From Acanthosepion esculentum (lineage: Eukaryota; Mollusca; Cephalopoda; Sepiida; Sepiidae): a stretch of 64,000 nt of DNA. The stretch is taken from NCBI GenBank assembly GCA_964036315.1, contig OZ038485.1, positions 95,315,111-95,379,110 of the forward strand. The letters are read 5' to 3'. Positions 42,474-52,310 of the stretch are shown here, piece by piece; the stretch's first letter is position 1; each line of letters opens with the position of its first letter. Under the pieces are notes generated by a model. It searched no databases and was not told the DNA's origin. It saw only the letters and a program-made list of their open reading frames with translations. Position numbers and translations under genes: made by a program.

Positions 42474-43014
42474 AACACACACCCTTGTGCAAATTAATTG
42501 AAACAACCTCTTTAGTTTCATTCCTTTCACCATGCGGTCAGTTTTAGATCCACTGGAGTGACAGGGTGTAATCGATTTCTATTTTTTCCTCAGATTAGGT
42601 CATTTTCAGTGGTGTGCAGTAATATGAATCTATTTTCGGAGTGTATGGTGAAATCTGCGTCATCCGTAATTGCATCAGATTTTTATTACACCCAAACACC
42701 ATTGTCTCGGCTGTCGATTAGTTGTCCTATAGCCATTGTCTGCGATGGAGGTTACTTCAAGGAATCGTACGAAAATTGTAACGCTGCACGAACACACTGG
42801 CAAGACTTACCAGCGAGCAAATCAAAGTACTATATTTAAATCCATTCGAGAATATCTGGTCAATCTGCAAGGAATGGCTTTGTAGAATGGATATACGAAG
42901 TACTAGCATGTTCACTGTGTCATGTTTCATTGGAAAAATAGGGAAAAAAAGTAAATAATGACGGAATTATTCGTTTTGTTTCAATTAATTTACACAAAGG
43001 TGTATATATAAATA

Positions 43015-43270
43015 CATTTTCTGTTTATACGTTATTTTATAAATATAATTTAAGTAAATGCTCTGTTTTTTTTAATTAAGTAGTATAATTTACATTTACT
43101 GGAATGTTCGAGAAATTACGTTATGTTTCGTAATTCGAATTTTGCTAACCAGATGCTTCTTTGTGGCTGAATGGTTAACAGCTCGTCAGATGAAATGATG
43201 ATTCCCATTAGGGTTACAGGTTCGATTCCTGTCGGAGAAGCACATATTTTGTAAAAAATTTCAGATGGAG
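43015..43270 (+). mobile_element. tRNA-Ser-like element in conserved flanks, copy 1
   Basis: The core 43149-43232 is tRNA-like (next entry). The left flank (43015-43120: AAGTAAATGCTCTGTTTTT, TTACATTTACTGG, AATGTTCGAGAAATT) is shared with 62460-62580, where the tRNA-like core is in the opposite orientation. It is thus a repeat carrying a tRNA-like module, not an isolated tRNA gene. Confidence 0.6.
43149..43232 (+). tRNA. tRNA-Ser(UGA)-like sequence, probably a SINE or pseudogene
   Basis: A seven-pair acceptor stem GCTTCTT/GGAGAAGC, D arm with A box TGGCTGAATGG, anticodon stem CGTCA/TGATG with loop GATGAAA (anticodon TGA), a long serine-type variable arm CCC-ATTA-GGG and T arm with B box GGTTCGATTCC. 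Position 33 is A instead of the near-universal U, which argues against a functional tRNA. A diverged minus-strand copy at 62590-62677 supports a SINE. Confidence 0.5.
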
Positions 43271-43499
43271 TATATTTTTAAAGGGACAATATAAATAAAG
43301 ACAATAGAAAAACTGCCTAGTAAACAAAAGTGTGTAAGACATTTTTTTTAATTGTAGCATTGAACTGTGTCACCTCACGTCCATGAACTTGCCTGACTTT
43401 TCCGCTAACCTGATGAATATTCATGAACACTCCTGTACCAAAAGATTTGTAGAAATCAATAACATTTCTGCTACTTGTCACAAAATAAAATCCTTACAT

Positions 43500-43555
43500 T
43501 TGCCTTGATGAAGTCTCTCAGCGTCGGCTAATATCAGTTTTTTTTCTTTTGCCTT

Positions 43556-43560
<5 letters not shown>
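43500..43560 (+). mobile_element. Penelope-type terminal fragment leading into (TA)n
   Basis: CTTGATGAAGTC, CGTCGGCTAATATC and TTTTCTTTTGCCTTTATATA match, apart from a deletion through the hammerhead GAAA, the minus strand of 61330-61388. Confidence 0.4.
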
Positions 43561-43596
<36 letters not shown>

Positions 43597-43598
43597 CA
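43555..43598. repeat. (TA)n(GT)n microsatellite
   Basis: It forms the 3' tail of the hammerhead element on the minus strand at its right side. Confidence 0.9.
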
Positions 43599-43735
43599 TT
43601 CACAGACAGTACTGTTTCGCTGTATCACAGCTCCTCGGTGCGACTGGACTTCCGAATGCCTCAAGCCAGGATTGAAACACAACTAATTTGGTGTCAGCCA
43701 GAGCTATCTTCACTCGGTAGAGTTACACAACTAAA
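43599..43735 (-). mobile_element. tRNA-headed hammerhead element, copy 3
   Basis: On the minus strand: A-box-like GATAGCTCTGGCTG, B-box-like GTGTTTCAATCCTGG, then CCGAGGA (43638-43632, U4 changed to C), perfect stem II GCTGT/ACAGC with loop GAT (43631-43619), GAAAC (43618-43614), self-complementary ACAGTACTGT and GTC, CAC/GTG for stem I, ending TGAC at the (GT)n tract. Same layout as the copy at 5476-5635. Confidence 0.6.
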
Positions 43736-44128
43736 TCTAGCGTATTGTTTTTACAAATGTAAACAAATGCCATCAGCCAAAGTGCTCCATTCATTTTACT
43801 GAAGAGCTTTGCATTAGTGCAGGTGGCTGTTGTTTATAGAATTAGCTTATCACTCAACAGTGCTCAATTGAAATGTATTTTCAAGAGCTAAATTATGATA
43901 CAACCACTGTGTGTGTATGTGTGTGTTATCTTTTATCGCGCAAGGTAGGATTAAGGTTAACCCTAACTTAGGAGAAGGGCGTTTCTTTTGCAGCCGCCTA
44001 TTAAATAAACATGCGTTTATTTTCTATTTGTGTATGTCTGCCTAATCTAAAATTCTTTTTGAAAGTAGAAATTGCAATGTCACTAGCCTACAAATAACAA
44101 ACACGAGTGTGACACAGATAACGCGGAA

Positions 44129-44132
<4 letters not shown>

Positions 44133-44170
<38 letters not shown>
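44133..44170. repeat. (TA)n microsatellite
   Basis: Pure AT dinucleotides. Confidence 0.95.
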
Positions 44171-44172
<2 letters not shown>

Positions 44173-44704
44173 TCGTGTCTGCTTCACGAACGAGGACTTG
44201 GAGGCGTGGGGCTTACGCCTGCGACGGGCGCACCAGTGATTGCCAAAGAATGTGCGAAATAGATTTTCTCAGTCGGTGCTATAGCGAGACTGGTGGTTGG
44301 AAGGGGCGCCATATTTACTTTCAATGCCTACTCTCCTCTGTCTTGAGTCTGCAGGTTGATTTAATGAAGTCAGTCGCCTGGAAGAACATATGGCACCAAG
44401 AAGATTTGTCTGCAGATTCCGTTACTGATTTACGGTGGTTGATACTGCAGGAAACGACGATCTCTTTTAGGAGAAAATCCAAGGGTCGCTTTCTTGCCGC
44501 CCCACTGTTGCGTTGACCGAAAACCAACGGTATTTATATGCATATTCACTGCAACGACGTACCTAGATTTCGTAGAATGTACCGCTGTTGTAAACAAAAA
44601 CAGAAATCTACAATATATAATGAAAGGAAATGTACAGTGTATCAACCATTTGGACTACGTATTACCATTAACCAGCAATTAACATTTCGACTGTATACTT
44701 CTAC

Positions 44705-44935
44705 CATAAGTCTTACAGTTACATCACGTTTAAAAACAGATCCCGTACGAACACCGAAGTTAAGTAACACAGACCCTAGTCGGTATCTAGATGAGTGACC
44801 GCTTGGAAGTACCATATTGGATGTGCGAGTGGTATAATGGATAATTTCGCCCCCTCCAAACTTACCACCTGTGTCGGACCACCCAACTCGCCCGCTATAA
44901 ATCCCGCAATGATCCCCTCGAAAGGAATGTGACAC
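44705..44935 (+). mobile_element. Composite 5S rRNA-tRNA SINE, copy 1
   Basis: GAACACCGAAGTTAAGTAAC and GGTATCTAGATGAGTGACCG match the internal promoter part of 5S rRNA; directly after, GATGTGCGAGTGGTATAATG looks like a tRNA A-box region. Copy 2 is at 56283-56530. A 5S head fused to a tRNA-like module is the composite design of some metazoan SINEs. Confidence 0.65.
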
Positions 44936-44974
44936 AAGACCGAGTTTAAAGTAAGAGCCTTACGTTTACATAAG

Positions 44975-45220
44975 ACCAGAGACAACAAAAAAAAAATTAG
45001 CCCAGCCTTCAGCTTTTCCCTTTTGGAGACACGTTGGGTACCAGGGACTAAAACAAACTCTTCACCGAGGACCAGAAAAAAAAAAAAAAAAAATCCAGCA
45101 CTCAACATTTCATTTTTGGAGACACGTTGATCACCAGGGATTAACACAAACCCTCCAGCGAGGATCAGAGATAAAAATTAGTCCAGCCCTCAGCATTTCT
45201 CTTTTTGTGATGGAGTCCAA
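44975..45220. repeat. About 100-bp tandem repeats, two and a half units
   Basis: TTTTTGGAGACACGTTGRKY, ACCAGGGAYTAA.ACAAAC and GCGAGGAYCAGAGA recur, with A-rich expansions at 44987 and 45078. Confidence 0.8.
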
Positions 45221-45290
45221 AACAATCAAAGATTTGATCAGCAAAAAATATAGAAACAACACACACACACACGCACACAAATATACATAC

Positions 45291-45293
<3 letters not shown>

Positions 45294-45346
<53 letters not shown>
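45294..45346. repeat. (TA)n microsatellite
   Basis: Directly flanks the left inverted terminal repeat of the Penelope-like element. Confidence 0.95.
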
Positions 45347-45349
<3 letters not shown>

Positions 45350-45354
45350 ATAGT

Positions 45355-47002
45355 TGTATATTTAGGCAGCAATCCTTCTTTTATGCAAGTTTCATTAAAA
45401 ACGACAGACAAGGTACTACGGTTAAGTTTTTTATTTAATTTTTCTTGTGTACGAACAAGAGCTTTCTTTGCTGGACAAAGGGTGTGTAAGAACTGTCCAA
45501 ATGTTTTATTTTTCCGAGCGCTTTCGGCTATACCTTTAGCCATTATCAAGGATGATTTGATTTTTCAGCTTAATTGAGTGTGTGCATTATGTATATGTCT
45601 TAGTGTGTAGTAGTGGTGTTTTAATTTCCAAATACGGTTAGAACGTTGTGGCTTTGTTCGTAGTTAATATTGTTGAGGGTAGGCTTTTTCTTTTTTATTA
45701 TTAAAGCCTCCATTATTTTTAACCTTTTTTACAGGTGGAAGCAATTAATATATTTGTGTTTTCTACTAGTATATTTGTAATGGACTCTGGTAAATTTTTG
45801 TGTGTGTTTAAATGGGTTCTAATGGAGCTGTGATCGGATAGGTGTAATGTAAGGCGTCTAGATAAGCATGTGGTTGTGTAACCGATGTAATTATTTATGA
45901 GTCCTTTTCGTTAGGAACGCAGTTCCTTAAGGGGCATTTGAACTCGTAAATAATGTTTGTTCTTTGCAATTTTGACTTATCAGGCGTGTTGTTATTTTTT
46001 AGGATGAGGTTAGCTGTCTTAAATTTTTTATAATAGATAATTAATTTGATTTTTTTATTTGGGTCGATTGGGGTGGTGTATTTCTTTATAATATGTCTTA
46101 GTGAGCATTCATCTCGTTTGTAATTCAAGTGCATTTGGTTTTTGTAATAAATGTATATGTGATTTTTGACTGTGTGTTCACTCATTATTACTTACTTTAA
46201 GGAGAAATAGTCTAATTTGTTGGTCTATAAGATAATTAGGGAAGCCGTTGTTGATTAGGGTTTGTTTTACGTTATTAATTGCTTTGAGGAAGAGTAGTCT
46301 AGAGGATGAATTTTGGTGTGCTCTTTCTAGAAAGTTTTTTATTACAGCTATTTTATACCTAAGTGGACATTCGCTTTTAAAGTTTAGGTGACAAGAGTTC
46401 TTGCTGGTGGGTTTTTGTATAAGGATGTAATGAAAGTGTTGTTGCTGTATTCAACGAGGACATCTAGGAATGGAAGTTTGTTTTTCTGGCTAAGTTCATA
46501 AGTGAAGTTAAGGACGGAGTTTTTCTCAAATGTGGTCTTAAGTGTGTCTATTTGTTTAATGTTGTTCGCTAGAATGAAAACATCGTCTACGTAGCGTACG
46601 TATATCTTCGGTTTACGAACTTGTATGAATGTCGTATTTTCTACATGGGACATGTAATAGTTGGCAAAGCATGGGCCGAGTGGATTTCCCATGCTGACGC
46701 CATTAGTTTGGGTGTAGATATTGCCATTGTGATCATAGAAAGGGACTTTAGTTGTGCATGCATGTAGTAGTTTTTTTAGTATGGGTGGTTTGATGGGTGG
46801 CGGAGGGATAGACTTATTAGAATATACATATATATATTGATAATGGCTAAAGATATAGCCGAAAGCGCTCGGAAAAATAAAACATTTGGACAGTTCTTAC
46901 ACACCCTTTGTCCAGCAAAGAAAACTCTTGTTCGTACACAAGAAAAATTAAATAAAAAAACTTAACCGTAGTACCTTGTCTGTCGTTTTTAATGAAACTT
47001 TC

Positions 47003-47005
<3 letters not shown>
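45355..47005 (-). mobile_element. Penelope-like retroelement, 5'-truncated, with inverted terminal repeats
   Basis: The minus strand reads PPIKPPILKKLLHACTTKVP, NGNIYTQTNGVSMGNPLGPC, FANYYMSHVEN, the catalytic KIYVRYVDDVFILAN, NFTYELSQKNKLPFLDVLVE (46810-46380), then a linker, KNQMHLNYKRDECSLRHIIK, NIIYEFKCPLRNCVPNEKDS, and NNYIGYTTTCLSRRLTLHLS (about 45890-45830), the GIY-YIG endonuclease with YIG intact. A stop precedes the YIG segment and other frameshifts exist. Terminal repeats of about 165 bp (45376-45553 and 46834-47003) are inverted and contain ATAATGGCTAAAG-TATAGCC-GAAAGC, the hammerhead-like signature of Penelope termini. (TA)n flanks both ends. Confidence 0.85.
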
Positions 47006-47039
<34 letters not shown>

Positions 47040-47041
<2 letters not shown>

Positions 47042-47220
47042 AAATATAGAAAAAACAACTGAAAAGTTGCAAATTAAAAAAAATTGAATGTTTTTTCTGT
47101 GAAAGTATTGATTTATATTTTTATATATATACATATATATATATATAAATAAATACTTTCACAAAAAAACATTAATTTTTTTTTAATTTGCAACTTTTCA
47201 GTTGTTTTTTCTATATTATA
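47040..47220. mobile_element. Short copy of the foldback element of 37379-37867
   Basis: Same outer arms (AACAACTGAAAAGTTGCAAA, GTGAAAGTATT-ATTTATAT) inverted around (TA)n, without the hammerhead-containing centre. It is preceded by (TA)n and (GA)n at 47003-47041. Confidence 0.8.
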
Positions 47221-47258
47221 TACATATCAAGAACGTATACGTGGCTTCTCATTATGCT

Positions 47259-47309
<51 letters not shown>

Positions 47310-47320
47310 GCATCCTGGGT

Positions 47321-47735
47321 ATGGCGATAAACTACATCTAACAGCAAGGCTTCTGATCAGAAGGTTTTGAGGTTCGTGAAACCATCTCTTAATTGCTGGT
47401 ATTTCCGGATTCACCCTGACCCGGAGTGGTAGCACCTATTAGGGTCCCATCTAGGGAAAAATAGTTAACCCCCAAACTGGGGTCAAAACACTATGAAAGT
47501 TTAAAAATAGGTTTTAATACAAGCAATACATTTTTGTAAAATATTATAACCAGCAATACATTTTGTAAAAAAAATATTACCAGCAATACATTCTTGGGAA
47601 AAAATATTGCCAGTAATACATTTTTTGCAAAAAAAAAAATATTACCAGCAATACTTTTTGTGAAAAAATATTACCAGCAATAAAAATCTTGTCGGCATTA
47701 AATAAACCATTGATGTTGATATGCCGTAAAACAAA
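47321..47735 (+). mobile_element. Dispersed repeat with internal minisatellite, copy C
   Basis: Head GATAAACTACATCTAACAGC, AAGGTTTTGAGGTTCGTGAA, CACCCTGACCCGGAGTGGTA, minisatellite of ACCAGCAATACATTTTTG units (47500-47680) and tail GGCATTAAATAAACC, GATGTTGATATGCC. It lacks mariner and Helitron insertions and so shows the empty sites. Confidence 0.75.
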
Positions 47736-47741
47736 CCAATC

Positions 47742-47751
47742 TATCTATCTA

Positions 47752-47825
<74 letters not shown>

Positions 47826-47889
47826 GATTTTGACAACCTCATAATTTAACGTCATTTAACTCTTTCTCTCTCTCTCTCACACACACACG

Positions 47890-47942
<53 letters not shown>

Positions 47943-48006
47943 GTGTGTGTGTGAGAGAGAGAGAGAAAGAGTTAAATGACGTTAAATTATGAGGTTGTCA
48001 AAATCT
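47742..48006. repeat. (CTAT)/(TA)n tract and perfect 180-bp palindrome
   Basis: 47825-48006 is a perfect inverted repeat: unique 40-bp arms (AGATTTTGACAACCTCATAA and on), then (CT)n, (CA)n, and (TA)n mirrored around 47915. The dinucleotide tracts are copied in complementary order, so the duplication included them. Confidence 0.9.
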
Positions 48007-48479
48007 GTTAAACAAACAAGAAAATGATTAGACAAAATACATTTTAAACGAACACGCAATCTGCTTCAGAAATTTTTTTTAACTGAAAATTAGTTATAAT
48101 CAATAAAATCAATTAAAGATTAATTTAAATCTATTCAAATATTTATACTTCTAAAATAATTGTTAAATTATTCTTATAACTGTGATTATTCACGTGTTCT
48201 AAAAATAGCAACTCTTGGAGGAAGAATGACAAATCCTATTTCGTCTTGTTTGTGCCTCTGTGAATTGAGGTGAAAATAACTTTTAATTACAATCTGCCCT
48301 TCTTGTGCAGTAAACAGAAATTAGCAAAGTCAGCATTTTCTTTCAAAGGAAATGAAAGTATGCCATGAAATTAAAAAATATTTTTTTAATTACAATATTT
48401 ATTTAATATGTGAACCATGGAAAATTTTTCAGGCATATTTAATTTTCTAGAATATTTGTGAAATAAATACTCATCAAGA

Positions 48480-48965
48480 ATTAAAAATGTCCGACAATAC
48501 TTCATCTAATAATAATAAAATTCAAGATAATATTACTACTAATACTACTAGGTTAAATATAGCTATTGGAATTAAGATGAAAGAAATATTAATAAAAAGA
48601 TTAAAAATGTTTGACTATGCTTCAACTGATAAAATAATTCAAGATAATATTACTACTAATACTACTAGTATAAATAAAGCAAGTGAAATTAATTTGAACA
48701 AAATATTAGTAAAAATTACTAACGGTTGATAATGCTTCATCTAATAATAATAAAATTCAAGATAATATTTCTACTAATACTAGAATAAATAAAGCAAGTG
48801 AAATTAAGTTGAACGGAAAATTACTAGTAGTTGACTAATAATAATAAATTCAATATATATACTACTAGTATAGAAAAAGCAAGTGAAATTAAAATGAAAG
48901 AAATACTCATCAAAAATTAAGTATAGTTGAGGATCATTCTTTTAGTAATAAAATTCTAGATAATA
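48480..48965. repeat. About 120-bp A-rich tandem repeats, four units
   Basis: Units with ATACTTCATCTAATAATAAT, AATTCAAGATAATATTACTA and AAGYGAAATTAAG-TGAA. An 80-codon frame at 48487 is created by the repeat and is not a gene; later units are frameshifted. Confidence 0.85.
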
Positions 48966-49890
48966 ATATTAGTATTACTTTGAGTCTGGACTAGCAATCC
49001 TACAGCTATCAGCCTTTAGTTTAGCATGATGGAGTGATATCTCTATCCTGAAAGATACCTATTTAACTGAGCTATGGCACAAGAAGGTTTAAATAAAGTT
49101 ATTTTAAAAATATTAGATTTTATAATATTTAAAAATTAAAATTTATCTTAGCCAAATATGTATAGAAAAAGGTGTCATTTTTAAAGTATTTTTTTTTGTT
49201 CTACATAATTTCTAATTACTAAAAACGTTATTATTTAGAGGGCACGCGGGCTTGAGTTGCTATCCTTGTTTGTTTTTTTGTTTGCTTCTTTCTTAAACAG
49301 TGAAATTAATAACAATCGGCCTAGATTGAAAAGTCTTACTGAAGAAAGATTATGAGAAATAATGGATAAAAAGTTACTATTGTTTACGTTTCGAGTACGA
49401 AACTGAAGCTGGCAGATATAGATTCGTAAAAGTTCCATCGAGAGATGTGTTTCCCTTAAATAGATAGTTCAAACCTTACTCTGGTCTCCGTGGCCAAACT
49501 GGTAGCGGCACGCTTTGGTTAAAAAAAAAATAAATAAATAAATAAAAAAAAAAGCAGTTACCCTGCCTATTACGTGCCTATCTCCACACGGGTAAAGGTA
49601 GAATATTGCATTTTCTTATACATCTGACACGTAGTAATAAAAATACGTTGTTTTCCATTTTTTAAAGCCGCAATGATACATCGTATCTGCTTGAAATCAA
49701 AGATCATACTGTTGCGTACATTGGCCCTGTCAATCTTTTTGTACGTCTGCGAATCTGAAATATTAACTGCAGAATTACAGCGAAGTTCCCAAGCATTCGA
49801 AATGAGATACTACAGCACTATCCTAGGCATCATTCTGACGTAGACCGCATCTCAAATGATGCAATGCCAGACATCATCAAACAAAAAGCA
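48966..49890. other. Unassigned sequence with a tRNA-like scrap
   Basis: GGTCTCCGTGGCCAAACTGG at 49482-49501 resembles a pol III A-box region followed by an A-rich stretch (49520-49552), perhaps a truncated SINE. Nothing else supported. Confidence 0.35.
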
Positions 49891-49894
49891 TGCA

Positions 49895-50210
49895 GTCTAT
49901 ATTTCTGAGATGAGGTATTGTAATCATTTACATTATTGACGTTGTTCAGTGTGTTGTCCTCATCTCCGTTGTACTCTCCGGCCTTCTTCAGGTGATTGTC
50001 CTCACGGCCACGTGGCCCAGTGGATAAAAAGCGTTGGTTGAATCCAGTGACTTGCAAGTTCAATACCTGACTATAGATGAGGTGAACAAAACCTTTGAGA
50101 GTTGATTTAAAGGGAGATAACTGATACCGAGACATCCGGAAGAGGTATGGCATGTGGAACTAGAACTATTTACCCCGGTGTGTTGACCATGTTCACCATA
50201 GTCTATGAAT
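49895..50210. mobile_element. Hammerhead-bearing MITE, partial copy
   Basis: One arm (TCTGAGATGAGGTATTGTAA, GTTGTCCTCATCTCCGTTGT, CGGCCTTCTTCAGGTGATTG) and the interior GGCATGTGGAACTAGAAC of the 7265-7770 family. The GAAAC part is deleted between CATCTCC and GTTGTAC. Confidence 0.6.
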
Positions 50211-50457
50211 ATAGAATACAGCGCAGTACGTAATCTGTTCAATGAAACAACGTTAAAGATTAACACTCACGAGTCAGACACATTGCGATCATTATTGCTG
50301 GAAAATGCTCAGAAAAAACAAAAACGATGACCTGTTTAGGTTTTTTTTTAAATGACATCAAATCAGTTTACAAACATTAAAATCACTATTTGAGGATTTT
50401 TGTATAAAATATTGTTAATGATTTTTAATACATAACCAGTTCACTGTTCACTGCCTT

Positions 50458-50485
50458 TAACCCTAACCCTAACCCTAACCCTATT
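50458..50485. repeat. Interstitial telomere-type repeat
   Basis: Four and a half perfect TAACCC units (CCCTAA strand on +). This is the metazoan telomere hexamer at an internal site. Confidence 0.9.
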
Positions 50486-50679
50486 TCATACTTCCAACAG
50501 TTGATAAATATCATACCATAGTAGAAAATAGATAGTAGTGTAATATAGTATAAAATGGACGGTAGATATCATACTATAGTAGAAAATGAATAGTACATAC
50601 TATACTATAGTATCACCCGAAAATCTTAGTTTGAACAACCCGGGGAACATAGTAATTCATGTTAAAATTTCACTTAACA

Positions 50680-50910
50680 CTTTATCATCATCAGTCCCTC
50701 GACTGCTTTAGTCGTCGGGGTTGAAATGGTGGGAAGGGGGTAAAGGCAGAAAATAAACAGACAACTTGATGATCTGTTGGCGGTGGTTCTCAGGAGTTCC
50801 AGCATGGTCATGTCCGTCCAGTCTTTGATGTTGATGTCTGACCACCTCTTGCATTGGCGTCCCCGCTTGCGTCCGTGTTGTAGAGTTACTTTCCGCAGTG
50901 GAAACTGTAT
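50680..50910 (-). mobile_element. LINE ORF2 C-terminal fragment
   Basis: The minus strand reads RWSDINIKDWTDMTMLELLR, TTANRSS, matching the 'RW-x-D-x-I-x-DW-x-x-M-x-x-x-E-x-x-R' end of RTE-like ORF2, followed by a 3' UTR ending in TGATGATGATAA, a typical short-repeat tail. Confidence 0.6.
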
Positions 50911-51470
50911 TTGGACTAAATTCGGTCCTAAATAGGTTCAACGTACAAAAACGTTAGGAACTTGTTATAATAAGTATTACGCAGAGTAATCTAGTTATGG
51001 TAGCTGACTACTTTCGTATTCGACTCCCAGTCAACCCTCACTGACTCCTACTTATATTAGATGGGAGAGTCTATTATCTATAGACTAGGTATGTTTCACC
51101 ATAACAGTCCGCTTTCAACAGTGTCTTGCATTATGGTCTAGCAGAGGCTGTGTCATGTGATCAAATCATGCCATTTTTTCGACGCTTAATAGTGGCGAAG
51201 AGTGATTCCTGTCGGCTCACAAGACTTTTAACCTTGCTTCGTACATAGTCATGACTTAGGAGCCTTTATTTTAACGAAAATGATCAGAGAAGAGTAAAAA
51301 AAATGAAAGAAAAAAATCGTCCACATTAGTTTTGTCATTTTTTTAGTTTATTCATTCTTCGGCTTCCAAAAATTGTTTTGAGATGGTTCATTATCATCAG
51401 TTATATTGTTGTTTAGATTAACATTTTCGTCCACTGTATGTTTTGAAAATATAATTATCTTTTCATATTA

Positions 51471-51730
51471 TAAAGGGGGTTTCATTAAGACGGATTATAT
51501 ATAAGGATGTTTCATTAAGACGGATCAAAGTCAGCAGTAAATAAATCAATGTTATTGGTGAAAATTTATTTATTTCTCTATTGGATCACGGTATTTAAGT
51601 CATGGCAATTATGCGTGAAAAATAATATCGCCCAAATGTCCGCCAAATCTGAAAGAAAAAGAAAAATCATTAGACGCTTAAACTTAATTCACATTAAAAT
51701 CGGTTCAAGTTATTGGAACACCCTTTATAT
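51471..51730 (+). mobile_element. MITE, family 1, copy 2, next to an exon
   Basis: Nearly the same as 38886-39152, including the duplicated left end. It ends 47 bp before the cytoplasmic-tail exon; the sequence between is (TA)n and (TTTA)n that now serves as the splice acceptor region. Confidence 0.8.
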
Positions 51731-51777
51731 ATATATATATATATATATAAATATATATATTTATTTATTTATTTTAG

Positions 51778-51825
51778 CCTACGGTAATGAAGATGAAAGT
51801 ATTTTGTACAATCCAGAAACCCCGG
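51778..51825 (+). CDS. Internal exon: cytoplasmic tail
   Basis: A 48-nt phase 1-1 exon. The acceptor is ATTTTAG ending at 51777 and the donor GTAAAT begins at 51826. Joined to the last base of the transmembrane exon it reads S-YGNEDESILYNPETP plus one base. This acidic segment contains two tyrosines (YGNEDE and ILYNPE, the latter NPxx-like in reverse order) that could be adaptor or kinase sites, but that is speculation. Phases match the exon before and the proposed terminal exon after. The intron 3' end is almost entirely (TA) and (TTTA) repeat contributed by a MITE that ends at 51730, so the acceptor is weaker than average. Small size lowers confidence. Confidence 0.65.
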
Positions 51826-52130
51826 GTAAATATTATTTTCATTTTTTAACATTTTCTCCTTGTTTCTTATGTCTGTGTGTGCCTACCGTAGAGCAATAGT
51901 AAGCAAATTTGCGAGTTCTATCTTTATGAAGTGCTAAAAAGATTGGCCTTATGCCAGACCGATATATGATTGATGAATATCTTCTTTTTTATTTTACCCA
52001 AACATTTTAGGAAAAAAAAAACTATTTTAGTTAATAAAAATAAGATATCTGATGTCGTGAGGTAGTTACGGTCAAGTCAAGGTTTGCATATCATTTCTCG
52101 CGAATTCGATCCTCTTTGGGTTTTCTACTC
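51826..52130. other. Intron start, no recognised elements
   Basis: AT-rich; nothing supported. Confidence 0.4.
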
Positions 52131-52310
52131 TTTTAATGGCTCTCCACGGTTTCCTTTTCTTTATCTGCGAACTGCTATGATCTCTTGAGAAAAGTAGTGG
52201 AGTGCTTTCCTGTTACCTTCTCTATGTTTTTGAATTTTTTCAATGTTTTCCTTCTTCTAGATTGGCTGCCATCCAAGACAGGAGAATCTAGTCCACCCTA
52301 CTCTCTAATG

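Noticed and set aside
43149..43232. A functional tRNA-Ser(UGA) gene
   Set aside because: Cloverleaf folds well, but position 33 is A, the flanks are repetitive and an inverted diverged copy exists, so SINE or pseudogene is more likely.
48487..48729. 80-codon ORF with IQDNITTNTT repeats
   Set aside because: Produced by an A-rich tandem repeat; neighbouring units are frameshifted and biased to AAT/ACT codons.
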